A stretch of 64,000 nucleotides of DNA from Sneathiella sp. (lineage in GTDB: Bacteria; Pseudomonadota; Alphaproteobacteria; Sneathiellales; Sneathiellaceae): positions 17,863-81,862 of the forward strand of contig NZ_JARGOQ010000002.1 in assembly GCF_029233945.1 (NCBI RefSeq). The letters run 5' to 3'. The notes under the pieces are model-generated. The model ran no database searches, was not told where the DNA came from, and saw only the letters and a program-made list of their open reading frames with translations. The translations under genes were made by a program, and so were the position numbers. This document shows positions 28,058 through 36,699 of this stretch, one piece after another; the stretch's first letter is position 1, and every line of letters starts with the position of its first letter.

Positions 28058-28071
28058 TTGCAAACTTGCAA
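28058..28071. promoter_or_regulatory. Inverted repeat TTGCAA-N2-TTGCAA upstream of the ICL-superfamily gene
   Basis: TTGCAAACTTGCAA is two palindromic TTGCAA units separated by two bases, 50 bases ahead of the start at 28008. It could be an operator. It recalls TTTGCAAA sites of short-chain acyl-CoA regulators in this class, but the spacing is much shorter. Confidence 0.3.
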
Positions 28072-28118
28072 GAAAAAACACAACCGTAGCGACAGAAGCA
28101 CGGGGAAGTAAAACTGGC

Positions 28119-28532
28119 TCAACCTTTACGCCGATGCAGGTCAATCGCCAGTTCATCGAGGCTCATTTGCTCAACCCTGTTACGCTCGTATTTTTCCCTA
28201 ATCCCACGGGCATCGAGCGCGACCTGATATTTCTTGAGTTCCTGATAACAGCTGGTTACCTCTTCATTTAGCGTGGCGATCTTGGTGTCTACCTCTTCGA
28301 TGCTTGCCTGGATATTTTCTCTTTGCTGCCTGGCAGCGGCGACATAGTTTGCAAATGAGAAGCCGACCTCAGGATTGGTCCCGGCGACATCCTGCTCCCG
28401 CTGCTGCTCTTCTTCAAGAGCCCTTAATTGTTTGACGAAACTTGCGCGCAGATTTTCAAAATCGACGAGTTCCCGCCGCTTCTCGTCAAGCTTCCATTTA
28501 TGGACCCTGATTAAACTGTCTAAGCCCTTCAT
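28119..28532 (-). CDS. fliJ: Flagellar export chaperone/stalk protein FliJ
   Basis: 137 residues, almost wholly helical coiled coil. The start KGLDSLIRVHKWKLDEKRRELVDFENLRASFVKQLRALEEEQ and the second helix ENIQASIEEVDTKIATLNEEVTSCYQELKKYQVALDARGIREKYERNRVEQMSLDELAIDLHRRK fit FliJ, which inserts in the FliI hexamer like the gamma subunit of F1. It follows fliI after 34 bases on the same strand, the usual fliI-fliJ pair. Confidence 0.85.
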   Translation of the reverse strand: MKGLDSLIRVHKWKLDEKRRELVDFENLRASFVKQLRALEEEQQREQDVAGTNPEVGFSFANYVAAARQQRENIQASIEEVDTKIATLNEEVTSCYQELKKYQVALDARGIREKYERNRVEQMSLDELAIDLHRRKG

Positions 28533-28566
28533 CTTGATCTCGATTTCAATGCATCAGTCTCCAAAC

Positions 28567-29967
28567 TCAAACCGTTTCTGGTTCTGGTTGCCGTGCGAGG
28601 ATCTCCGAAAGCGCTGCGAAACATTCCGGCAAGCTGGCTCTCTCATTCTTGCCCTGGCTCATGAATTCTTCCAGCATCGGGAAAAAGTGAATGGCCTCGT
28701 CGACCAGTGGATCCGCGCCTTGTCGATATGCACCCAAGCGGATCATTTCCGCCATGTCGTCATAGGTCGATAGATATTGCTTCGCCTTCAAAATAAGAGT
28801 GTTTTCGGCGTCATTATTGCAGCCGGGCATCGTTCGGGAGATAGACTTGAGAACATTAATTGCGGGGTACCGGCCCCGCTCCGCGATTTGCCGCTCCATA
28901 ACAATATGACCATCCAGAATTCCGCGAACAGCATCTGCGATAGGCTCATTATGATCATCACCTTCGACAAGAACGGTAAAAAGCCCCGTAATGCTACCCT
29001 TACCGGCCCCCGGTCCCGCGCGTTCAAGTAATTTCGGTAGTTCACTGAAGACAGTCGGAGTATATCCCTTGCTCGTGGGGGGTTCACCGCCCGAAAGGCC
29101 AATGTCCCGTTGTGCCATGGCAAATCTGGTGACGCTATCCATCAGGCAAAGCACCTCGCGATCCTCATCGCGGAAATATTCCGCCAGAGAAAGCGTCAGA
29201 TAAGCAGCCTGGCGCCGCATAAGTGCGGATTCATCAGACGTCGCAACAACAACAATGCTCCGCTTCAACCCCTCTTCACCAAGATCATCCTTGATAAATT
29301 CCTGCACTTCCCGGCCGCGCTCCCCGATCAAGCCAATCACATTGATATCCGCCGCCGTATTCCGCGCAAGCATGGAGAACAACACCGACTTCCCGACACC
29401 GGAGCCCGAGAAAATACCCATTCTCTGCCCACGACAACAAGTAACGAAGCTGTTCAGGGCGCGAACGCCAAGATCAATTTTGTCACCGACCCGTTGGCGG
29501 GTATGTGCTGGCGGCGGCGTATTCCGAAAGGGAACAGCCCTGCTTCCGGACTTAAGGGGCGGTCCCCCGTCAATCGGTTCCCCCATGGCATTGATCACCC
29601 GTCCGAGCCAGCTTTCATTTGGAAAGACAACCGGATCCCGCTCTGCGATTTCCGCCTTACAACCGATGCCAATCCCCTCCAGAACGCCAAACGGCATGAG
29701 CAACGCGCGGTCATCGCGGAAACCGACCACCTCGCACTTTACCTTACCGCTACCGCGGGCGCATAGATTAACGCGGCTGCCAATGCTCAGATGTCTTTGA
29801 ATACCACCGATTTCGACCAGCAGCCCCATTATTGCAACCACACGACCGTAATATTGCGCGGTAGGAACCCGATCGATTTCCGAAATAATGCTTTGCACGA
29901 AAGACGCCTCGCTAAACTTGTTTGTACGACCCTGACTTGGTGAGTTAAGCCATTCTGGCAGATACAT
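28567..29967 (-). CDS. fliI: Flagellum-specific ATPase FliI
   Basis: 466 residues. Walker A is [17 protein letters not shown], Walker B is [26 protein letters not shown], and the family signature [15 protein letters not shown] is present. It powers the flagellar export apparatus with FliH and FliJ. The ATG at 29967 has no obvious ribosome site, yet the N-terminal sequence is of normal length. It is divergent from ctrA across a 120-base region carrying CtrA boxes, so CtrA control of fliI-fliJ is plausible. Confidence 0.95.
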   Translation of the reverse strand: MYLPEWLNSPSQGRTNKFSEASFVQSIISEIDRVPTAQYYGRVVAIMGLLVEIGGIQRHLSIGSRVNLCARGSGKVKCEVVGFRDDRALLMPFGVLEGIGIGCKAEIAERDPVVFPNESWLGRVINAMGEPIDGGPPLKSGSRAVPFRNTPPPAHTRQRVGDKIDLGVRALNSFVTCCRGQRMGIFSGSGVGKSVLFSMLARNTAADINVIGLIGERGREVQEFIKDDLGEEGLKRSIVVVATSDESALMRRQAAYLTLSLAEYFRDEDREVLCLMDSVTRFAMAQRDIGLSGGEPPTSKGYTPTVFSELPKLLERAGPGAGKGSITGLFTVLVEGDDHNEPIADAVRGILDGHIVMERQIAERGRYPAINVLKSISRTMPGCNNDAENTLILKAKQYLSTYDDMAEMIRLGAYRQGADPLVDEAIHFFPMLEEFMSQGKNERASLPECFAALSEILARQPEPETV

Positions 29968-29998
29968 TTTAATGTTTCGTAAATGCCGTCATACGAAG

Positions 29999-30045
29999 TT
30001 AACAAAGATAGTTAATTTTTATCTTTTGTTTTAACTAATTGTTAA
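29999..30045. promoter_or_regulatory. CtrA box(es) between fliI and ctrA
   Basis: TTAACTAATTGTTAA at 30031-30045 is a perfect TTAA-N7-TTAA, the CtrA consensus. Further TTAA units occur at 29999 and 30012 (9 bases apart) and at 30047 and 30055. The box is 43 bases ahead of the ctrA ATG, consistent with autoregulation as in Caulobacter. Confidence 0.65.
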
Positions 30046-30087
30046 GTTAAGTTGTTAATAATAGTTGGAGTACAGGAGGTACAATAT

Positions 30088-30789
30088 ATGCGTGTACTAT
30101 TGATAGAAGATGATAGCTCAATGGCTCGTGGCATCGAACTGATGCTGAGCGCAGAGGGTCTTAATGTTTACACGACCGACCTTGGTGAAGAGGGCGTAGA
30201 TCTTGGTAAACTTTATGACTATGACATTATTATATTGGATTTGGGCCTGCCTGATATGTCCGGTTACGATGTCTTGAAAAAGCTTCGTACGGCAAAGGTA
30301 TCAACGCCCATTCTGATTTTGTCCGGCATGTCCGAACCTGACGACAAAGTTAAGGGTTTGGGCTTCGGCGCGGATGACTACTTAACCAAGCCTTTTAATA
30401 AAGATGAACTTGTCGCACGTATTCATGCGATTGTTCGCCGATCTAAAGGACATGCACAGTCCACTATTCAGACAGGCAAGCTTACGGTCAACCTGGACTC
30501 CAAGTCTGTCGAAGTCAGCGGCCAGCGTCTGCATCTGACCGGCAAGGAATACGGCATGCTTGAGCTTCTTAGCTTGCGCAAGGGCACAACATTGACGAAG
30601 GAAATGTTCCTCAACCATCTCTATGGGGGCATGGACGAGCCGGAACTCAAAATCATCGACGTTTTCGTCTGCAAACTGCGCAAGAAACTTGCTGCGGCCA
30701 CTGCCGGAGATAACTATATCGAGACTGTCTGGGGACGGGGATATGTTCTTCGCGATCCGGAAGAAAATCTTCAGGCACGCGCGAGCTAA
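30088..30789 (+). CDS. ctrA: Cell-cycle response regulator CtrA
   Basis: 233 residues from ATG 30088, which has a textbook AGGAGGT 7 bases upstream; the track's start at 30052 adds 12 unrelated residues. The receiver has the acidic pair E7-D8-D9, phospho-acceptor D51 (IILDLGLPD) and K in YLTKPF. The OmpR-type winged helix includes [52 protein letters not shown], near identical to Caulobacter CtrA. It is a master regulator of motility and, in some groups, division. The C terminus ends RAS rather than the AA degron seen in Caulobacter. Confidence 0.97.
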   Translation: MRVLLIEDDSSMARGIELMLSAEGLNVYTTDLGEEGVDLGKLYDYDIIILDLGLPDMSGYDVLKKLRTAKVSTPILILSGMSEPDDKVKGLGFGADDYLTKPFNKDELVARIHAIVRRSKGHAQSTIQTGKLTVNLDSKSVEVSGQRLHLTGKEYGMLELLSLRKGTTLTKEMFLNHLYGGMDEPELKIIDVFVCKLRKKLAAATAGDNYIETVWGRGYVLRDPEENLQARAS

Positions 30790-30813
30790 CCTTCTACCAA
30801 ACAACGAAGCGCC

Positions 30814-30863
30814 ATTCATTAAAAAGCCCCGCAGTAGTTATACTGCGGGGCTTTTTAATGAAT
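30814..30863. terminator. Bidirectional terminator between ctrA and cheR
   Basis: A perfect 23-bp inverted repeat (ATTCATTAAAAAGCCCCGCAGTA and its complement) with a 4-base loop GTTA. The G/C core is flanked by A5 on one side and T5 on the other, so it can end both convergent transcripts. Confidence 0.92.
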
Positions 30864-30906
30864 ATCGTCAGAGAGTGCCTGCGCGGCTGTGCACCCAATT
30901 GTCTGT

Positions 30907-31743
30907 TTAGCTGGCTGCCGCCATCAACCCGCCGTTAACCGAAGTATAAACCCCTCGCTGACCATCAACCGGCTTAAAGCTGTCACAAATACCAAGAACC
31001 GTTTCCGCACCGCCCAAAAAGAGCGCGCCGTCATCAGTGAGAATATTATGGATCTGTGTCAACACACGGCCCTTTGTCAATTGGTCAAAATAGATCAGAA
31101 CGTTACGACAAAAAACAACGTCGAAGTGACCCAGATTTCCGAGATCCTCCAGAAGGTTCTTCGACTGGAACTTGACCATCGCCCGGATAGAGCTATCGAT
31201 CTGCCACATCTCACCGACTTGCTGAAAATGCTTCATAAGCAGCTGAATGGGAAGTCCGCGCTGCACCTCAAACTGAGAATACAGCCCAGCCTTGGCCTTC
31301 TCCAAAACCTCTTGCGAGATATCGGTTGCCATGATTTCTACACGCCAGCCGGCCATTTTAGCGGCTTCTTCCTTCAACAGCATGGCAATTGAGTAGGGCT
31401 CCTGACCCGTTGAGCATGCCGCCGTCCATATCCGCAAGGATTTTTTCGCGGCCCTCGCCTTCAGAAGCTGCGGCAGCACGACATCGCGGAATGTGTCAAA
31501 AGGCTTGGTATCCCGGAAGAAGAAAGTCTCGTTGGTTGTCATCGCCTCGGTGATTTCTTCCAGAAGACGTTCATCTTTATGCCGACGAACTTCTTCCGCC
31601 AGTGCCTCCAGGTTTTCCAGTCCGCGCCGCCGCGCGAGAGGAACCAGCCTGCTTTCGAGCAGGTATATTTTCTCTTCCGTCAGCACCAGTCCGGAGCGTG
31701 AGTTGACTATTTCGCCAAAGAGTTGGAAGTCCTGACTATTCAT
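30907..31743 (-). CDS. cheR: Chemotaxis protein methyltransferase CheR
   Basis: 278 residues. An N-terminal helical domain (FGEIVNSRSGLVLTEEKIYLLESRLVPLARRRGL) is followed by the SAM-dependent methyltransferase: TNETFFFRDTKPFDTF, IWTAACSTGQEPYSIAMLL (SAM motif I), FDVVFCRNVLIYFD. It methylates glutamates of chemoreceptors for adaptation. It overlaps the cheB stop by ATGA and is the last gene of the che operon, ending at the bidirectional terminator shared with ctrA. Confidence 0.95.
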   Translation of the reverse strand: MNSQDFQLFGEIVNSRSGLVLTEEKIYLLESRLVPLARRRGLENLEALAEEVRRHKDERLLEEITEAMTTNETFFFRDTKPFDTFRDVVLPQLLKARAAKKSLRIWTAACSTGQEPYSIAMLLKEEAAKMAGWRVEIMATDISQEVLEKAKAGLYSQFEVQRGLPIQLLMKHFQQVGEMWQIDSSIRAMVKFQSKNLLEDLGNLGHFDVVFCRNVLIYFDQLTKGRVLTQIHNILTDDGALFLGGAETVLGICDSFKPVDGQRGVYTSVNGGLMAAAS

Positions 31744-32906
31744 ACGGGCCTCCCCTTGAGAATATTTTCAATCGCATCGGGAATTTTCGGCAGCGGGAAA
31801 ACCCCATTACATAAGCCGGCAGAGGCAACGGCCCCCGGCATTCCCCATACAACACTTGTTTCTTCATCCTGACCAATCACCACTGCTCCTGACTCCGAAA
31901 GTTTTTTGCAACCTTCCAATCCATCATGTCCCATACCCGTCAAAATAACCGCAAGCACGTCACTCCCGTAAGCAGCAACAAGGCTTCTAAGCATCGGGTC
32001 TACGGACGGACGGCAATAGTTTTCCGGAGGCTCCTGGTTTAACTTGACGATGATATCTGTGCCCTTTCGGGAAACCGTCATATGCCAATCTCCCGGCGCA
32101 ATATAAACGCGGTTTTCCAAAACCTTTTCACCGTCAGCTGCTTCCCTGCAGTCTTTATCGTAGATCTTATTCAAATGCTCTGCGAGGATTGCCGTGAACG
32201 TACCCGGCATATGCTGGGTGATAAAAATCGGTAGGCTGGTTTTTCCTTTGAGCGCTTCAAATACTTTAAAGAGCGCTTGTGGACCGCCCGTGGATGATCC
32301 GATGGCGATCACTTTAGGGGTAGGGTTCTTTTCATAGGGTCGCAAACTAAATGTCGATTTTTTGGGAAGTGGCGATGCCGCTTTTTCCCCAATCACCGCT
32401 GGCTGGGGAGTCGACCGCGGTGCGACTTTACCTGCCTTGCGATCGCGTATACGTCGGGTTTCCCCAAGCGCCCGGATTTTTTCGAGCAGACCCCTGTGGA
32501 ATTCTTCTTTCTCATTGACGACGCGTGTCGATTCCGGCTTTGCGATATAATCCGCAGCCCCCATGGCCAGTGCCTTCAGGCTGACATCCGCATTTCGTCG
32601 TGTCAGTGTGGACGCCATAATAACTTGCACAGCCTGATCCAGCTGGACAAGGCGCGGCAGCGCCGTAAGGCCATCCATTTCCGGCATCTCAATATCCAGG
32701 ATAACCAATTCTGGGCGAGTGCGTTCAAATTCACGAAGGGCCATAACACCGTTGTTGGCGATAGCGACAACCGCAATGTCCGCCTCCGCTTCAAGCCACC
32801 GCCTTAAAAATCCACGTATGACCGCAGAGTCATCGACGATCATGATCCGATAAGGATCTTTGTTCGTCTCGTCAGGCAAACTTGCTATCGTTTCGGCTTG
32901 CACCAC
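31740..32906 (-). CDS. cheB: Chemoreceptor glutamate methylesterase CheB
   Basis: 388 residues from GTG 32906. An N-terminal receiver has D71 (LVILDIEMPEMDG) and the acidic pair VDD. The C-terminal esterase carries the triad region: serine in IGSSTGGPQAL, histidine in ITQHMPGTF and aspartate in GMGHDGLEG. It removes receptor methyl groups or deamidates glutamine when phosphorylated. The CheY stop abuts its start with no gap. An insert-like linker of about 50 residues joins the domains. Confidence 0.95.
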   Translation of the reverse strand: MVQAETIASLPDETNKDPYRIMIVDDSAVIRGFLRRWLEAEADIAVVAIANNGVMALREFERTRPELVILDIEMPEMDGLTALPRLVQLDQAVQVIMASTLTRRNADVSLKALAMGAADYIAKPESTRVVNEKEEFHRGLLEKIRALGETRRIRDRKAGKVAPRSTPQPAVIGEKAASPLPKKSTFSLRPYEKNPTPKVIAIGSSTGGPQALFKVFEALKGKTSLPIFITQHMPGTFTAILAEHLNKIYDKDCREAADGEKVLENRVYIAPGDWHMTVSRKGTDIIVKLNQEPPENYCRPSVDPMLRSLVAAYGSDVLAVILTGMGHDGLEGCKKLSESGAVVIGQDEETSVVWGMPGAVASAGLCNGVFPLPKIPDAIENILKGRPV

Positions 32907-33272
32907 CTAGAGAACTCCCACTTGTGAGAATTTCGCTTCAATGATTGCCCGGTCGAATGGCTTCATAATGTATTCATTGGCGCCCGCAGAAATAGCCTCA
33001 CGAATATGCGCCATATCATTTTCTGTCGTGCAAAAGATCACAACAGGCTGTTCCCCGTTCTCTGAATTTCGCAGCGTCCGAAGAAAGTCAATTCCATTCA
33101 TCACCGGCATATTCCAGTCAAGCAAGATGACATCCGGCATTTTTTCGAGGCACGCATTCAACGCGCCTTTACCGTCCTCCGCTTCAAGGATACCAAAACT
33201 CAAATCTTCCAGAATACGTCTCGCGACCATACGGACAACTTTGGAATCATCAACAATCAAACACGATGGCAT
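32907..33272 (-). CDS. cheY: CheY-type single-domain response regulator
   Basis: 121 residues consisting only of a receiver: IVDDSKVVRMVARRIL, phospho-acceptor D52 (ILLDWNMPVMNG), conserved Thr/Ser position in VIFCTTEND and lysine in YIMKPFD. When phosphorylated by CheA it should bind the motor switch. It sits between cheW and cheB in the operon. Confidence 0.92.
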   Translation of the reverse strand: MPSCLIVDDSKVVRMVARRILEDLSFGILEAEDGKGALNACLEKMPDVILLDWNMPVMNGIDFLRTLRNSENGEQPVVIFCTTENDMAHIREAISAGANEYIMKPFDRAIIEAKFSQVGVL

Positions 33273-33291
33273 CTAATTTCTCCGTTCTTTC

Positions 33292-33747
33292 TCAAGCTGC
33301 GATGGTCGAATTGTCTGCAAAGCTCAAAAGCTGCTCGATTTGCATAAGGACGAGCAGCTTGTTTTCAAGCCGGTAAACACCGCCTGATATTTCTTTCCAG
33401 CGGGAATTCAGCGTGACAGGAGTTGGCTGCAACTCATTCAAATCCAGGCTGAGCACCTCGCCTACATTATCTATCATCAGGCTATAGGGTTCACCCTGAT
33501 GCTCCACGACGATACTCATGCAGTTTTCATCTTCCTCCAGCTCCGGCAGATCAAGTCGTTTGCGAACATCAATAGCAGTCACGATACGACCGCGGAGGTT
33601 AAGGGCACCCGCAACTTCAGGCGGAGCAAGCGGGATTTTCGTAAGGCTGAGACCCCGAAGCACATCATGCACTTCAAGAACCGGGATACCAAACAGCTGG
33701 TCCGCAATTGAAACGGTTACATAATCTTGCATATTACTGACGGTCAT
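33292..33747 (-). CDS. cheW: Chemotaxis coupling protein CheW
   Basis: 151 residues from ATG 33747, which overlaps the cheA stop as ATGA and has GGGAG 7 bases upstream; the track's start at 33762 is five codons too early. The core is a CheW beta-barrel: YVTVSIADQLFGIPVLEVHDVLRG, PEVAGALNLRGRIVTAIDVRKRL, YSLMIDNVGEVLSL. It links receptors to CheA. Confidence 0.94.
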   Translation of the reverse strand: MTVSNMQDYVTVSIADQLFGIPVLEVHDVLRGLSLTKIPLAPPEVAGALNLRGRIVTAIDVRKRLDLPELEEDENCMSIVVEHQGEPYSLMIDNVGEVLSLDLNELQPTPVTLNSRWKEISGGVYRLENKLLVLMQIEQLLSFADNSTIAA

Positions 33748-36482
33748 TTTGCACTCCCACATTCCTTGAGAGTCTGCGAAAGCGCGGACATCAATGAATC
33801 TCTGTCGAATTTTGCTATATAATCGGAGAACCCTACGGCGCGGCCGCGATCAAAATCACCTGGCGTCGTATGGGATGACAAGGCAACAATCGGCGTCTCA
33901 TTCCATCTATCATCCCCTTTGATTTCTTCGGCGAACGCGAAGCCATCCATTTCCGGCATCTCGATATCGCTGATGATGATGTCAAACGTCTCGCCCGTAT
34001 CCCGCTTCTGCAAGGCCTCGACACCATTTTCAGCCGTCGAGACGTCATACCCCGCCGTTTTAAGAAGCGGCACGAGCATATTCCGGAAGAAAGGGCTGTC
34101 ATCAACCAAAAGGATTTTTTGTTTCTCTCCGTTATGGCCAAAAGGCCGTGTCTCGGAGTCACCAAACCAACTACCAAAGCATTTGCTCAGGCAGTAGCCA
34201 ACGTCAATTATATCTGTCGCCTTTTCACGAATGACGGCACTGCCGACATAGCCATCACGTTCCGATATCATTTCCACATCGAGGCGATCTTCGACAATAT
34301 CGACAATTTCCTCGACCATCAGACCCATCGTGCGATCCTGATCGCTGAAGACTAGGACAGGCTGTCTGCCTTCCTCCTTGACCTCAATATCGTCTTCGAT
34401 TGTTGTCAGCGGCATCAGTTGGCCGCGATACTGGACGACTTTCTTGCCATTAGCCTCTTCAATGGTGCCAACGTCGATCTCTTCAAGGCGTGCCACCAGA
34501 GATAGAGGCACGGCTTTCGGGTCCTTGCCACCTGCGCGGAAGACAAGTAGCGCAATCTTCTCATCCTGCGTCTGCGCCTGGCTTGCTTCTTCTTTCGACG
34601 AACCATCCGAATTAACCACGGCGTCACCGGACATCGCAGCAATTCCATTCGGATCAAGGATCATGATAACACTGCCGTCCCCGAGGATCGTATTGCCCGA
34701 GAAAATGGACAGGTTTTTCAAGATCGGTGCAATCGGCTTGACGACAATCTCTTCAGTATCGAAAACCCGGTCTACAACAATGCCGAACACATAGTTGGCA
34801 ACCTGGATCACGATGATAAATTCTTCAGAGCCTTTAACTTCGCTTCGATCCGCAACTTCATCCGCAGCCGTTTCAAGACGCATGATTTCATTGAGATGGA
34901 CAAGTGGTAAAAGATGATCACGCAGGCGAAGGACCGGCGAACCATTGATCATTTCAATCGTGTGATTGCTATTGTTATTGGTCGATGCGCGAACGAGTTC
35001 AACAACGCTCGTCTGCGGGACGGCAAATCTTTCGCCGCAACATTCAACAATCAATGCGGACACAATCGCGAGGGTGAGCGGGATTTTGATGGTGAAAGTT
35101 GACCCCTCACCTTCTTCAGAAGTCAGGGCAATTGTTCCGCCAATTTTCTCAATATTGGAGCGAACGACATCCATGCCGACCCCCCGGCCAGACACATTTG
35201 TTACCTTTTCCGCAGTCGAGAAGCCGGCGCGCATGATGAAGTTATGAATTTGCTGCTTGCTCATGCCTTCCAGTTCAGCTTCGCTCGCCAATCCGCTTTC
35301 AACGACCTTCTTCTTGATTTTCTCGCTGTTCAGCCCTCGACCGTCATCCGTAATCTTGATGATGATATGGCCGCCCTCATGAAAGGCTTCGAGAACAATC
35401 TTTCCGGTTTGCTGTTTGCCAGACGCAACGCGATCTTCAGGCATTTCAAGACCATGGTCAGCCGAATTTCGCACCATGTGCGTGAGCGGGTCCTTGATAA
35501 GTTCAAGCACCTGACGATCAAGTTCTGTCTCGGCGCCATGCATGACAAGATCAATTTTCTTGCCCAGCTCATGGCTGAGGTCACGCACAATACGCGGCAG
35601 CTTCGACCAGGCATTTCCAATCGGCTGCATCCGCGTTTTCATCAGCCCTTCCTGCAACTCTGTGGTTACATGGCTGAGGCGTTGCAGTGGAACAGTAAAT
35701 TCATTGTCGTCCATCCCGCGAACCATCTGCAAAAGCTGATTGCGGGTCAGGACAAGCTCGCTGACCATCGTCATAAGATTTTCGAGCATCTGCACATTCA
35801 CGCGAATGCTCTGATTGGCGATGCTGGATTCTTTTGATGTTTTCTCGGCTGCCGGCTTCTTTTCCTCAAGCGGCGCCTCTTCTTGCTTTACTTCTGCGGG
35901 CACGACGATCTCGTCCGGGCCTTCTGCTGCCTCGAACGCCGCCTCAAGCTCAGCTTCAGAAACCTCGCCAGGGCGCAAGCCTTCTTCCGCCAAATCCTCA
36001 TCCGGTCCTTCCGCCGCTTGAAATGCTGCTTCAAGCTCTGCCTCGGACACCTTTCCGGGTGGGAGTTCTTCCTGTTCGGGAACCGGCGTGGCTTCCTGAG
36101 GGGCCTCTCCGAACGCGACGTCGTTCAAGCGAGCGATTAGATCCGCGTCATTTCCAGCAGGTTCTTCTTCCGTCTCCTCAATCGTGGCCAGAATATCCTT
36201 GATGGCATCCATTGCTTCGAGAATAAGGGTTACGACATCGGCGGTAACGGTAAGTTCCTTATCGCGAATTTTTCCGAGGACATTTTCCCCGGCATGTGCA
36301 ACCGCTTCCAGTCTTGGCAGGCCAAGGAAGCCGCATGTTCCCTTAATGGTATGAACAAGACGGAAAATATTATCGATCTGACTTTCGTCACTCGGATCCT
36401 GTTCCAAAACAACAATGGAAGCATCAACGATACCAATGTTTTCGTTGGTTTCCGTAAGAAATTCACTTAGAAGATCATCCAT
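33744..36482 (-). CDS. cheA: Chemotaxis histidine kinase CheA with two CheW-like domains and a C-terminal receiver
   Basis: 912 residues from ATG 36482; the track's GTG at 36494 is four codons earlier. Domains in order: HPt with the phosphorylated histidine in RLVHTIKGTCGFLG (about residue 44); an acidic linker with a duplicated PG(K/E)VSEAELEAAF motif; dimerisation helices; HATPase (MVRNSADHGLE, ITDDGRGLN, FSTAEKVTNVSGRGVGMDVV); a CheW-like domain; a second CheW-like domain (IALLVFRAGGKDPKAVPL...); and a receiver with the acceptor aspartate in IIISDIEMPEMDG. CheA-receiver hybrids are frequent in this class; the receiver may act as a phosphate sink. First gene of cheA-W-Y-B-R. Confidence 0.95.
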   Translation of the reverse strand: MDDLLSEFLTETNENIGIVDASIVVLEQDPSDESQIDNIFRLVHTIKGTCGFLGLPRLEAVAHAGENVLGKIRDKELTVTADVVTLILEAMDAIKDILATIEETEEEPAGNDADLIARLNDVAFGEAPQEATPVPEQEELPPGKVSEAELEAAFQAAEGPDEDLAEEGLRPGEVSEAELEAAFEAAEGPDEIVVPAEVKQEEAPLEEKKPAAEKTSKESSIANQSIRVNVQMLENLMTMVSELVLTRNQLLQMVRGMDDNEFTVPLQRLSHVTTELQEGLMKTRMQPIGNAWSKLPRIVRDLSHELGKKIDLVMHGAETELDRQVLELIKDPLTHMVRNSADHGLEMPEDRVASGKQQTGKIVLEAFHEGGHIIIKITDDGRGLNSEKIKKKVVESGLASEAELEGMSKQQIHNFIMRAGFSTAEKVTNVSGRGVGMDVVRSNIEKIGGTIALTSEEGEGSTFTIKIPLTLAIVSALIVECCGERFAVPQTSVVELVRASTNNNSNHTIEMINGSPVLRLRDHLLPLVHLNEIMRLETAADEVADRSEVKGSEEFIIVIQVANYVFGIVVDRVFDTEEIVVKPIAPILKNLSIFSGNTILGDGSVIMILDPNGIAAMSGDAVVNSDGSSKEEASQAQTQDEKIALLVFRAGGKDPKAVPLSLVARLEEIDVGTIEEANGKKVVQYRGQLMPLTTIEDDIEVKEEGRQPVLVFSDQDRTMGLMVEEIVDIVEDRLDVEMISERDGYVGSAVIREKATDIIDVGYCLSKCFGSWFGDSETRPFGHNGEKQKILLVDDSPFFRNMLVPLLKTAGYDVSTAENGVEALQKRDTGETFDIIISDIEMPEMDGFAFAEEIKGDDRWNETPIVALSSHTTPGDFDRGRAVGFSDYIAKFDRDSLMSALSQTLKECGSAK

Positions 36483-36567
36483 TCGCCCACACACTTTCCG
36501 ATTCTTTACTTCTTTTCAGGAAATCGATGTTCCTAAAAATGTTCGAATACAGAATGCAGGATATAGG

Positions 36568-36582
36568 TTAACAAGCGGTTAC
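36568..36582. promoter_or_regulatory. Degenerate CtrA-like box upstream of cheA
   Basis: TTAACAAGCGGTTAC is TTAA-N7-TTAC, one mismatch from the CtrA consensus, about 86 bases before the cheA ATG. Weak evidence alone; its interest comes from the neighbouring chpT and ctrA. Confidence 0.3.
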
Positions 36583-36699
36583 GGATTGGCTTTAAAATCG
36601 CAATTTTTACCATAAAATGACATCCTTGAAGTTCAGGCATCATTCCATTAAATGCTATTCAATTAAATTAGGGTACAACGGAAAACCTGTGATGACCGG

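Noticed and set aside
36584-36602. Sigma-54-like TTGGC-N9-CGCA on the plus strand
   Set aside because: Several mismatches (TTT for ACG, TCGC for TTGC), and no plus-strand gene follows before 37458.
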